A DNA stretch of 64,000 bases, taken from Pseudodonghicola xiamenensis DSM 18339. Lineage in GTDB: Bacteria > Pseudomonadota > Alphaproteobacteria > Rhodobacterales > Rhodobacteraceae. Position 1 is the first letter of the stretch; each line of letters opens with the position of its first letter. Both the position numbers and the translations under genes were made by a program. Under the pieces are notes generated by a model. It was not told where the DNA came from. It worked only from the letters and a program-made list of their open reading frames with translations, and made no database searches. The stretch lies in the NCBI RefSeq assembly GCF_000429365.1, contig NZ_AUBS01000001.1, forward strand, positions 1 through 64,000. Direction: 5' to 3'. Shown here in pieces: positions 25,511 to 34,958 of the stretch.

Positions 25511-26898
25511 CCCGCGACGACGCGATCGGCACCATTCACGCCTATTTCGACGAAGGCCGGTTCCAGACCGAACTGGCAGAATTGGTGGCCTATCCGACCG
25601 AAAGCCAGAACCCCGAGGCCGCGCCCGAGCTGGGCCGCTATCTCGAGGCGGCGATGAAACCGCGCCTGACCGCGATGGGCTTTGATTGCGAGACGTTCGA
25701 CAATCCGGTCGAAGGCGCCGGCCCTTTCCTGATCGCCGAGCGGCACGAGGGCGACGATCTGCCCACAGTGCTGATCTATGGCCATGGCGATGTGATCCGC
25801 GCCCAGGAAGGCATGTGGCGCGAGGGGCTTGGCCCCTTCACCCTGGTGGAGGAGGGAGACCGGCTCTATGGCCGGGGGACTGCTGACAACAAGGGCCAGC
25901 ATCTGATCAATATCGCCGCCCTCGATGCGGTGCTCGAAGTGCGCGGCAAGCTGGGATTCAACACCCGCATCGTGATCGAGACGGGGGAGGAGACCGGCTC
26001 TCCCGGCCTGCGCGAATTCTTCGCCGAGCAGAAGCCGCGGCTTGCGGCCGATGTGCTGATCGCCTCGGACGGGCCGCGGTTGCAGCCCGATACGCCGACG
26101 ATGTTCATGGGCGCCCGCGGTGGCTCCACCTTCGATCTGGTGGTCGATCTGCGGCAAGGCGCGCATCACTCGGGCAACTGGGGCGGGCTTCTGGCCGATC
26201 CGGCGATGATCCTGGCGCAGGCGCTGTCGGTGATCACCGACGCGCGCGGCCAGATCAAAGTGCCGGAATGGCGCCCCGACAGCCTGACGCCGAAGATCCG
26301 CGCGGCCCTCAGCGATCTGCCGCTGAAGATGGACGAGGGCCCCAGCATCGACGCGGATTGGGGAGAGGAAAGCCTGAGCCCGGCGGAACGCGTTTTCGGC
26401 TGGAACAGCTTCGCCGTGCTGGCGATGAAAAGCGGTGTGCCCGAGGCGCCGGTGAACGCGATTTCATCCTATGCCAAGGCCACCTGCCAGCTCCGCTTTG
26501 TGGTGGGCACCGATCCCGATCAGATCGTGCCGGCGCTGCGCCGCCACCTCGATGCTCATGGTTTCGGTCAGGTGCAGATCGTGCCGCACGAACGTGGCTC
26601 CTTCCCGGCGACGCGGCTCGACCCGGATCACCCCTGGGCCGCCTTCGTGCGGACGTCGTTGGAGCAGAGCGCCGGCAAGCCGCCGCATGTGCTGCCGAAC
26701 CTGGCCGGGTCGCTGCCGAACGATTGCTTTACCGATATCCTCGGCCTGCCGACGGTCTGGGTGCCGCATTCCTATCGCGCCTGTTCCCAGCACGCGCCGA
26801 ATGAACATGTGCTCAAGCCGATCTGCCGCGACGCGCTCGGTTGCATGGCAGGGCTGTTCTGGGACATCGGAGAAACCGGCGGCCCGGCGCGGGGCTGA
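25507..26898 (+). CDS. M20-family metallopeptidase
   Basis: This 463-residue enzyme has the M20 metal-binding motifs in order: YGHGDVI (about 90), GRGTADNKGQ (about 120), ETGEETGS (about 160), and a late histidine region RACSQHAPNEH. The central dimerisation domain is present. M20 members include dipeptidases and amidohydrolases of acylated amino acids. It is coupled to the GGT gene, so cleavage of a dipeptide such as Cys-Gly after gamma-glutamyl removal is a reasonable guess. Confidence 0.92.
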   Translation: MTRDDAIGTIHAYFDEGRFQTELAELVAYPTESQNPEAAPELGRYLEAAMKPRLTAMGFDCETFDNPVEGAGPFLIAERHEGDDLPTVLIYGHGDVIRAQEGMWREGLGPFTLVEEGDRLYGRGTADNKGQHLINIAALDAVLEVRGKLGFNTRIVIETGEETGSPGLREFFAEQKPRLAADVLIASDGPRLQPDTPTMFMGARGGSTFDLVVDLRQGAHHSGNWGGLLADPAMILAQALSVITDARGQIKVPEWRPDSLTPKIRAALSDLPLKMDEGPSIDADWGEESLSPAERVFGWNSFAVLAMKSGVPEAPVNAISSYAKATCQLRFVVGTDPDQIVPALRRHLDAHGFGQVQIVPHERGSFPATRLDPDHPWAAFVRTSLEQSAGKPPHVLPNLAGSLPNDCFTDILGLPTVWVPHSYRACSQHAPNEHVLKPICRDALGCMAGLFWDIGETGGPARG

Positions 26899-27020
26899 CG
26901 ACAAAGGTGGCGTTTCGACCCGGCGAAGCGCCGCCTCTGTAGGCGCGTTTCCCTCGTGCCTGCTGTGGCGGCCCGTGAACGCAACGCCAGGGGGCCGCGC
27001 AGACGGCAAGGGCGGGCCCT

Positions 27021-27869
27021 CTACGCGGCGCCGAGGTTCAGTAGCGCGCGGCGGAATTCGGGATCGCTCAGCACCACTTCACCGGCCCCGAGCTCCTGGG
27101 CATGGCTCAGCGCGCGGGAGGTGAGGTCCTGGGCGGTTTCGACCGCGCGCGGCAGGCTCAGCCCGCGCCCCAGACCGGCCAGGATCAGCCCGGCAAAGAG
27201 ATCCCCGGTTCCTGAGAGGGCGACGGGCAGATGCACGGTTGGATGCCGGCTGACCCCTTCGGGGCCGAGAACGACGCTTTCGATATATCCGGGGGCGGTA
27301 TCCTCCAGCGCGCAGCCGGTGGCGATCAGCCGGGACGCGGGGGCGATGTGCAACAGTTCTTTCGCCGTCCTGATGTCGTCGAGAGATCTGATATCGCGTC
27401 CGGTCAGCCAGGTCAGTTCGAACGGGTTCGGCGTGGCGAGATCGGCCATCGGCAGCAGCCGGTCGCGCATTACGTCGGCAATGGCTTCGGGCACGTAAAG
27501 GCCAGGCCCGGCGTCGCCCATCACCGGATCGCAGAGATAGGTGAGCTTCGGGTTGGCAGCTTTCGCCTCGGCCACGAAATCGGCCACCATTTCCGCCACG
27601 TCGAGCGAGCCGATATACCCTGTCAGGATGAAATTCGCCCGCTCTGGCAGGCCGCGTTCGCGGGCGCCTTGCAGCAGATCGGAAAAGAACTCCGGCGGCA
27701 GGGCGCGGCCGCGCAGGGTGGGGTAATCGGGGGTGTTCGAAAACACCACCGTCGGGATCGCTGCGACCTCAAGCCCGGTCGCCTGCATCGGGAACAGCGC
27801 GGCGGAATTGCCAACGTGGCCGAAAACCACCTGGCTCTGGATCGAAATGACGAATGGGGGGCGGGTCAT
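27021..27869 (-). CDS. pdxY: Pyridoxal kinase
   Basis: This 282-residue ribokinase-fold enzyme phosphorylates pyridoxal. It begins at ATG 27869 with the PdxY text FVISIQSQVVFGHVGNSAALFPMQ, has TGYIGS near 90 and the anion-hole/catalytic motif LSGTGDLFAGL near 225. It is convergent with the M20 gene and appears to be a single gene. It salvages the vitamin B6 cofactor. Confidence 0.95.
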   Translation of the reverse strand: MTRPPFVISIQSQVVFGHVGNSAALFPMQATGLEVAAIPTVVFSNTPDYPTLRGRALPPEFFSDLLQGARERGLPERANFILTGYIGSLDVAEMVADFVAEAKAANPKLTYLCDPVMGDAGPGLYVPEAIADVMRDRLLPMADLATPNPFELTWLTGRDIRSLDDIRTAKELLHIAPASRLIATGCALEDTAPGYIESVVLGPEGVSRHPTVHLPVALSGTGDLFAGLILAGLGRGLSLPRAVETAQDLTSRALSHAQELGAGEVVLSDPEFRRALLNLGAA

Positions 27870-28132
27870 GCGGGGGCGTCCAGTCCTTTGCTTCAGCGCG
27901 CGACCGGGTGGCCGTCCCTGCGCCGGTCTTGGTCTGCGGATCGGGCACGGCGATGCCTGCAAGTGCGCGCAGGGCTATTTCGTCCAGATAGAGCGCATGG
28001 CAGAGCCGGCGCAAGCGCCAATCCCGTGTGCCGCGGGGAAGAAGATGAGGGCGCGATCGTTGTCGCCAGGTTTGTCCAGCCCGATCGGGGGGCTTCAAAT
28101 GTGTCGCCGCCGGCGCTGGGGAGATTGGTGCG
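27870..28132. other. Decayed intergenic stretch between pdxY and the NUDIX remnant
   Basis: No intact gene is supported here. The minus strand carries open but family-less text, probably the scrambled remainder of the NUDIX gene described next, since it lies between that fragment and the pdxY start. Confidence 0.4.
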
Positions 28133-28300
28133 TCACACCAGAAGCACCAGATCGCCGCGGATCACAACGGCGATGGTCGCGGCAGTCGAGCGGTCGGAGA
28201 GGAGAGGGCGCTGGGGGGCTGCATTGCGGCCTCTGGCCCCGGCTGGGGCGGGAAAACGCTTTCGCAGCTCGCGGAATGGCAGCCTGGGCGACAGGCTCAA
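28133..28300 (-). pseudogene. Truncated NUDIX hydrolase N-terminus
   Basis: Downstream of the LysR gene on the same strand, a 55-residue frame ends with RSTAATIAVVIRGDLVLLV, then a TGA stop, then RTNLPSAGG. Rhodobacterial NUDIX proteins typically read VLLVRRANPPDAGRWGFPGG there, so the stop replaces an arginine codon. The NUDIX box itself is not found further on. It is best read as a gene remnant, although the identification rests on a short segment. Confidence 0.45.
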
Positions 28301-29196
28301 CGCATGGCTGCGATGATGCGGGCCTCTGGGGTCGCGGCCAACCTGGTCAGGGTTTCCTGTCGCAGGACTTCGGCCAGCTCTTCGGCAAGGGGAGAGAGGC
28401 CGGGCGCGCGCAGCAGGCGCAGTTCGATGTCAGGCAGGTCCGGCAGGCCGAGCTGTTTTCCGACACAGGTGATATCCTCCGGCAGGCCGTATCCGGTGCG
28501 CACCGCGATCCCCAGGCCGCTGCGGACTGCCGCCCAGACGGCGGGCAGGCTCGGGGTGGTCAGCGCTGCGCGCCAGCGGGTCTGGCTGTTGTCCAATGCG
28601 CCGAGCGTCGCCTGGCGGAACAGGCAGGGGTGGTTGAACAGCACCAGCGGCACCAGATCGCGCGGCGGGGTGTGTTCGAGGTGTCTGGTCGCAAGCCAGC
28701 GCATCGGCAGTTCGCACAGGGCTTCGCCCTCGGCCGGGCTGCCGGGGCGAAAAAAGGCGATGGCGGCATCCAGACGTCCGGCCCGGACCTCTTCTGCGAT
28801 GCCGTGGTTCTCGCCGGCGCACACATCGACATGCACAGTTTGGCGGATCCGTTCGAAGGAGGTCAGCGTGGCCGGCATCACGTCATCGAAAAAGTCCTGG
28901 GGCAGGCCAAGGCGTACCGAAGCGGTAATCGCCGCAGCACCGACAGACAGGGCGGCCTCGTCGTTCAGGGCGATGATCCGCCGGGCATAGCCGATGAAGG
29001 ATTCACCTGCCTCGGTCGGGACCAGCCCGCGGCCCTGACGGGTGAACAGCGGCGTGCCGGCCTGATGTTCCAGCTTTTTCAGCTGCATGCTGACGGCGGA
29101 TTGCGACCGGCCGAGCTGAATTGCGGCACGGGCAAAACTGCCCAGATCGGTTGCGACCACGATGGCGCGCAGAGCGTCGATGTCAAAGCTTGCCAT
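28297..29196 (-). CDS. LysR-family transcriptional regulator
   Basis: This 299-residue regulator has an N-terminal helix-turn-helix (SFARAAIQLGRSQSAVSMQLKKLEHQAGTPLF, about 20-50) and a LysR substrate domain. It has no divergent intact target: upstream lies the end of the YiiX-like gene on the same strand, downstream a NUDIX remnant. Its stop overlaps the start of that remnant. Target and ligand are unknown. Confidence 0.93.
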   Translation of the reverse strand: MASFDIDALRAIVVATDLGSFARAAIQLGRSQSAVSMQLKKLEHQAGTPLFTRQGRGLVPTEAGESFIGYARRIIALNDEAALSVGAAAITASVRLGLPQDFFDDVMPATLTSFERIRQTVHVDVCAGENHGIAEEVRAGRLDAAIAFFRPGSPAEGEALCELPMRWLATRHLEHTPPRDLVPLVLFNHPCLFRQATLGALDNSQTRWRAALTTPSLPAVWAAVRSGLGIAVRTGYGLPEDITCVGKQLGLPDLPDIELRLLRAPGLSPLAEELAEVLRQETLTRLAATPEARIIAAMR

Positions 29197-29327
29197 TGCT
29201 TTTGAGTCCCTGAAGTCGAAGGTATGACTTATTCGGTATCACAAATGGTTTTGCCCTGGCGACCCGGTTGGTGCCACGCCATGGTCTGGTCGCCACCATT
29301 GCCTCAGGGGCGGCGGGGAACAGGTGC

Positions 29328-29927
29328 TCATGGATAGACGCGCCGAAGCTCGGGCGCTGCCATGATCGAGGCGGTGGTCAGGATCGCGATATCGTCGATG
29401 ATGGTCCAGCATTCGTCCCGCGTCACGATATAGCGGCAATAGGGATGGTCCTGCCAGTGGTCCAGAAAGACCGCTTTCAGCGCAGGGGCATCTGCAGCGA
29501 GCGCGGCCAGCCGGGTCGGCTTGCCCAATGTCGCACCGGCTCCGAGCGCGGCGAGAAAGACCAGTTCGGCGCTGTAATATTCGGTGCCACCCGGGAGCCT
29601 GAACGGGTCGGCGGGGTGCCCATAGGCGACCAGAAGCGCATTGTAGGAAAGCGGGCTGTCGGCCTGTCCCCAGTCTGCGGCGTGGGCGAGCCGATAGACG
29701 ACATAGTCTTGAGCGCCCAACCCCGAGACGAATTTGTCGAGCGCCGCTTCGATCACTCCGTCGGATGGATCGACATAAACCACACGGGGCCCGCCGCTGC
29801 TGGCGCGCAGGATGGCTGCCGATCCGAAGCGTGCCCCGGTGGCGGCGGCGATCCGATCATCGAATGGATCGAGCCCCGAGCGGAAGATGATATCGCCGGC
29901 GTGCCAATTCCAGGCGGCTTCGGACAT
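29328..29927 (-). CDS. YiiX/NlpC-P60-like protein lacking catalytic residues
   Basis: This 199-residue protein resembles the permuted papain-fold YiiX/YebB family: it starts with WHAGDIIFRSGLDPFDDRI and has the family's ELVFLAA helix. Active members carry His in a SHVGIV motif and Cys in YCSELV. The matching places read FGSAAIL (Ser36 for His) and YYSAELV (Ser119 for Cys), so a thiol hydrolase is unlikely. ATG 29927 is preferred, with AAGG 4 nt before it; a GTG at 29951 sits too close to a GGAG. No signal peptide is seen. The family call is moderate. Confidence 0.65.
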   Translation of the reverse strand: MSEAAWNWHAGDIIFRSGLDPFDDRIAAATGARFGSAAILRASSGGPRVVYVDPSDGVIEAALDKFVSGLGAQDYVVYRLAHAADWGQADSPLSYNALLVAYGHPADPFRLPGGTEYYSAELVFLAALGAGATLGKPTRLAALAADAPALKAVFLDHWQDHPYCRYIVTRDECWTIIDDIAILTTASIMAAPELRRVYP

Positions 29928-30216
29928 CGCGCCTTGCGACGCGGGGGCCACCTCCTGCGTCGCAAGGCGCGGCCAGTGCGGCGAGCGTCAGCGCCAAGGG
30001 ACGGAACCGTCGCGCTTTGAAAGGGGGAGAAGTGTGATCGCATGTCAGGGAGATCCGGTGCGTGTCGTCGTGGCTCCTTAGCTAACCCGTGCGAACGGAT
30101 GCGTCGACCTTGGGAGTAGCCAGCATGGGCCCAGGGCGTGGCGGTCCCGCCTGTGGCCCTTGCGGTGGCCGCAGGTCGGTGTACCGGACAGACAAAACGC
30201 CCGTGATCCGGGCGCA

Positions 30217-31152
30217 CTATTCGCAGTGACTGACCGCGCGTGTCCCGATGAGATGGCCGCAAAGGATGCGGGCCATTTCGGGGAAGATTTCCGGGTGATC
30301 CTCGCAGATACCCTTGCCCTGGGTCATCAGCGACAGGATCACCGGGGCCTCTCCGGGCAAGGCGATGCGGATCAGGTCGTGCTTGTAATAGGAGGCGCGG
30401 GCGTCGCCGGTCCAGGAATTGCGCCCGGCCTTGCTCCAGATCGTTGCAGCCTCCGGCACGCCGCCACCCAGATAGTCGCTGACCTGGAAATGTGGCTGCC
30501 TGGCCTTGTCGCTCTGTCGATCGCGCAGCAGGATCTCCTGCGCCCGGGCGCGGGCTTCGGCGCCCAGCGGCAGGTCGCCGGCGAAGAGTTCATGGAACAT
30601 CCGGGCGGCCGTCAGCGGGGTCAGCACGTTGAGATAGCTGCTGTCGGCGCCGGCATATTGCGCCTCTCGGCCATAGCGGGTGTCGTCCATCAGCTTCTGG
30701 GTGATGTTGCAGCCCTGCCATTCCGGCCAGCCCAGTGCGGCGAAGAAACGGTTCAGCCCCTCGCGCCGCTCGCGCCAGAGCGCGAAGTCCTCGGGCTCAA
30801 GCCGGGTGTCGCCAGTGGTGCCGGTCACCAGATCAATGATGTAATTGGTCGCGGTGTTCGACGACCAGGCGATCATGTCGTGCATCGCACGGTCGAGATC
30901 GTGATGCGGCGCGACTCGGCCCGCCTCCAGCGCGTTCAGCACATGGACCAGGTGGAACACCTTGACCACGCTGCAGGGATAGCAATGCCAATCGCCGTTG
31001 CGGGCATAGCCGACGGGCGTGTCCCCGGTGTCGCGCAGCGCCACCAGACCGAAGCGGTCCTCGGTCAGCCCCTGGGGGGCGAAGCGGCTGAGGATCTCCT
31101 CGGCGGCCGCGTCGCAGCGGCGGGTCCAGTCGGGATCTGTGGTGAAGAACAT
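30217..31152 (-). CDS. Serine hydrolase of the class A beta-lactamase fold
   Basis: This 311-residue protein has the three active-site motifs of the DD-peptidase/class A beta-lactamase superfamily: Ser61-Val-Val-Lys64 (PCSVVKVF), Ser97-Ser-Asn99 (WSSNTATN) and a Lys-Ala-Gly (IWSKAGRNSWTG) in place of KTG. No signal peptide is present (MFFTTDPDWTRRCD), unlike true beta-lactamases, so it likely acts in the cytoplasm. It is the last gene of an Opp-type importer operon, 23 bp behind the second ATPase. It may cleave an amide or ester of the imported compound; drug resistance should not be assumed. Confidence 0.85.
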   Translation of the reverse strand: MFFTTDPDWTRRCDAAAEEILSRFAPQGLTEDRFGLVALRDTGDTPVGYARNGDWHCYPCSVVKVFHLVHVLNALEAGRVAPHHDLDRAMHDMIAWSSNTATNYIIDLVTGTTGDTRLEPEDFALWRERREGLNRFFAALGWPEWQGCNITQKLMDDTRYGREAQYAGADSSYLNVLTPLTAARMFHELFAGDLPLGAEARARAQEILLRDRQSDKARQPHFQVSDYLGGGVPEAATIWSKAGRNSWTGDARASYYKHDLIRIALPGEAPVILSLMTQGKGICEDHPEIFPEMARILCGHLIGTRAVSHCE

Positions 31153-31175
31153 AGAATTACTTTCGCTGATGCGGG

Positions 31176-32133
<958 letters not shown>

Positions 32134-32147
<14 letters not shown>

Positions 32148-33129
32148 CGGGCACCTCCGTCAGGATGCAGGCGTCAAGGTGGTCTGCCGAGACCCCGGAG
32201 CGGGGCTTCAGCACGGGGGCGGCGCCCTGGGCACAGCACGGCCGCGCGACGCGGCAGCGGGGGGCGAAGCGGCAGCCGGAGGGCGGTGTGATCAGGCTGG
32301 GCGGGCTGCCCTCGATCGGGGTCAGATCGCGATCGCGCGACACCTGCCCCGGCAGCGCGTCAAGCAGCGCCCGCGTATAGGGATGTGAAGGGTGATCGAG
32401 CACCTGGCGCACCGATCCGGTCTCGACCACGCGGCCGGCATACATCACCGCCATACGGTCGCAGATCTGTGACACCACACCCAGATCATGGGTGATGAAA
32501 ATGATCGAGGTGCCGGTGCCGTCACGCCGTTCCTTCAGCAGGCGCAGGATCTGGTCTTGCACCGTGACGTCGAGCGCGGTGGTGGGTTCGTCGGCGATGA
32601 TCAGCCGGGGTTGCAGCGCCAGCGCCATGGCGATCACCACCCGCTGCCGCAGCCCGCCCGACAGTTCATGCGGGAAGGCGTCGAGCCGCCGCTCGGGCGA
32701 GGTGATATGGACATCGCGCAGCAATTGCAGCGCGGCCTCGCGCGCCTCAGTGCGGCTGACCTTGCGGTGCCGGCGGATCACCTCGGCCACCTGCTTGCCG
32801 ATCCGCATGGTCGGGTTCAGCGCGGTCAGCGGATCCTGGAAGATAAAGGCCACCTCGCGGCCGCGCACCCGGGCCAGATCGCTCTCGCGCATTTGCGCCA
32901 GATCGCCGGTGCCCTCGAGGATGACCTCGCCGCCAACGATGCGGGCGGTGGCCCCGGCGAACAGCCGCAGGATCGACCGGCAGGTCGCCGATTTGCCGCA
33001 GCCGGATTCGCCGACGATGCCGAAGATTTCGCCCGGGTTCACATCGAAGCTGACCCCGTCGACCGCCCGGGCGATGCCGGCGGGACCGCGGAATTCGGTC
33101 TGCAGATTGCGAATGCTCAGAATGCTCAT
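32134..33129 (-). CDS. Peptide ABC transporter ATP-binding protein (OppD-like)
   Basis: This 331-residue ATPase has Walker A GESGCGKSATCRS, signature LSGGLRQRVVIAMAL, Walker B LIIADEPTTALD and the cysteine-bearing C-terminal extension CRFAPRCRVARPCC. It starts 3 bp after the preceding permease gene. Confidence 0.95.
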
Positions 33130-33132
33130 GGC

Positions 33133-33954
33133 TTATCCCTTCGGTTTCAGCGCGACCGATAGGCCTTCGCCCAAAAGCGAGAAGGCGATGCCGATCCAGA
33201 CGATGGCGAGGCCGGGAAACAACGTCATCCAGGGGGCCTCGCGCATGTAGTCGATGCTCTCGACGATCAGGAGACCCCATTCCGGCGCCGGCGGTTGTAC
33301 CCCCAGCCCGAAGAAGGACAGCGCCGCCACCGCCTGCACCGTCAGCACCACGTCGGACATCGAATAGACCAGCGCGGGGGTGACCGCATTGGGCAGGATG
33401 TGGCGCAGCATGATGCGGGGTTTGCCGAAGCGCAGCACCCGGGTCGCCTCGATGAATTCGAGCCGGCCGATCAGCAGCGTCTCGCCGCGCACGATGCGGG
33501 CATAGCCGATCCAGTTGACCAGGAAGAAGGCGATATAGAGATTGGCCTCGCTCGGGCCCAGGACGCCGACGATGGCCAGCACCAGCACATAGAAGGGAAA
33601 GGCCCAGACGATATCGGTCAGCCGCATCAGCGCCGCATCGACGCGGCCGCCGAAAAAGCCCGAGACCAGCCCGATCAGCACCCCGAAGGCCATCGGCCCG
33701 AAGACGCAGATCAGCGCCAGCCGCAGGTCATAGACGGCGCCGGCCATCACCCGGGTGAAGATGTCGCGGCCGAAATTGTCGGTGCCGAACCAATGCGCGG
33801 CCGAGGGCGGCTGCAGGGCATTGCCGAAGTCCAGCGCGAAGGGGTCATAGGGTGACAGCAGCGGGGTCAACAGGGTTGCCAGCAGGGTGGCAAGCAGCAT
33901 CAGCAGGGCGAGCGCGCCGGCCGGGCTGCGCAGCAGATCTTTCAGAACTTGCAT
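33133..33954 (-). CDS. Peptide ABC transporter permease (OppC-like)
   Basis: This 273-residue permease begins at ATG 33954 (MQVLKDLLRSPAGALALLML), 4 bp after the stop of the partner permease. It has WFGTDNFGRDIFTRVMAGAVYDL and the EAA-type loop EATRVLRFGKPRIMLRHILPN. It forms the channel with the upstream OppB-like gene product. Confidence 0.93.
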   Translation of the reverse strand: MQVLKDLLRSPAGALALLMLLATLLATLLTPLLSPYDPFALDFGNALQPPSAAHWFGTDNFGRDIFTRVMAGAVYDLRLALICVFGPMAFGVLIGLVSGFFGGRVDAALMRLTDIVWAFPFYVLVLAIVGVLGPSEANLYIAFFLVNWIGYARIVRGETLLIGRLEFIEATRVLRFGKPRIMLRHILPNAVTPALVYSMSDVVLTVQAVAALSFFGLGVQPPAPEWGLLIVESIDYMREAPWMTLFPGLAIVWIGIAFSLLGEGLSVALKPKG

Positions 33955-33958
33955 GGGG

Positions 33959-34894
33959 TCACTCCAGCCGCACGCGCGGGTCGGCCAGCGCATAGAGGAT
34001 GTCGGTGATCAGGTTCACGATCACCACCATGATGGCGAAGAAGACCGTAAGTCCGCGGATCACCGGCAGGTCGCGCGACACGATGGCGTCGATCAGCAGG
34101 CTGCCGAGCCCGGGAACCGAGAAGATCTTTTCGACCACGACGGTGCCGCCGATGATCCAGCTCACCCGCACGCCGATGATCGAGATGGTCGAGATCAGGC
34201 TGTTGGGCATCACATGGCGCAGGAAAATCTCGTGCCGGCGCAGGCCCTTGGCACGGGCGGTATCGACGTAATCGGCCTTCATCGTGTCGATCAGCGCGGC
34301 GCGCAGCGTCTGCTGGATCAGCGCGGCGGTCGACAGCCCGACTACCAGCGAGGGCAGAAACAGCCGATAGAGGTTCTCGGCCAGCCCCTCGCCGACGCCG
34401 CCGGTCGGAAACCAGCCCAGCCGCAGCGACAGCCAGAGGATCAGCACATAGCTGAGCCAGAAGGGCGGCACCGCGATCAGCGCCACGAAGATCTGGCGGA
34501 TGGCGTGATCGGCGGGGCGGCCCCGCCTCAGCGCCGCGAGGCTGGCGAAGGGCAGGGCGATCACCAGGGCGATCAGGGTCGAAAGCGCGACGATCCCCAG
34601 GGTGAAGGGCAGCCGTTCGGCCACCAGCGTGATCACCTCTTTCTTGTGGAAGATCGACACGCCGAAGCTACCGGTCAGGCAATCGCGCAGGAAAAGGAGG
34701 TATTGCTGCCAGACCGGCAGGTCGAGGCCCCAGAGCCGGCGCATCTCGGCCAGCTCCTCGGCGCTGGCCCGGGTGCCCATGGCGCGCTCGGCGGCATCGC
34801 CAGGCATCACCTGCAACAGCAGGAAGCCGATCAGCGTGATGCCGATCAGCACCGGCACCAGCATCAGCAGACGTTTGAAAATGACCTGTATCAT
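33959..34894 (-). CDS. Peptide ABC transporter permease (OppB-like)
   Basis: This 311-residue permease has the OppB N-terminus (FKRLLMLVPVLIGITLIGFLL), about six spans, and the loop YVDTARAKGLRRHEIFLRHVMPN. It follows the binding-protein gene on the minus strand after a 64-bp gap occupied by a strong hairpin. Confidence 0.93.
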   Translation of the reverse strand: MIQVIFKRLLMLVPVLIGITLIGFLLLQVMPGDAAERAMGTRASAEELAEMRRLWGLDLPVWQQYLLFLRDCLTGSFGVSIFHKKEVITLVAERLPFTLGIVALSTLIALVIALPFASLAALRRGRPADHAIRQIFVALIAVPPFWLSYVLILWLSLRLGWFPTGGVGEGLAENLYRLFLPSLVVGLSTAALIQQTLRAALIDTMKADYVDTARAKGLRRHEIFLRHVMPNSLISTISIIGVRVSWIIGGTVVVEKIFSVPGLGSLLIDAIVSRDLPVIRGLTVFFAIMVVIVNLITDILYALADPRVRLE

Positions 34895-34918
34895 CAGTGG
34901 TTCGGGGCCTTTCTGGGG

Positions 34919-34950
34919 AACCCGCCCGGGCCGGTCGGCCCGGGCGGGTT
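34919..34950 (-). terminator. Strong hairpin between binding-protein and permease genes
   Basis: A perfect 14-bp GC-rich stem, AACCCGCCCGGGCC on the + strand and its complement, encloses a 4-nt loop. It sits directly after the binding-protein stop and before the OppB-like start. It probably lowers read-through and protects the upstream mRNA. Confidence 0.65.
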
Positions 34951-34958
34951 CGGATCGG

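Noticed and set aside
30217..31152. Antibiotic resistance gene reading of the beta-lactamase-fold protein
   Set aside because: There is no signal peptide, KAG replaces KTG, and the operon is a nutrient importer.
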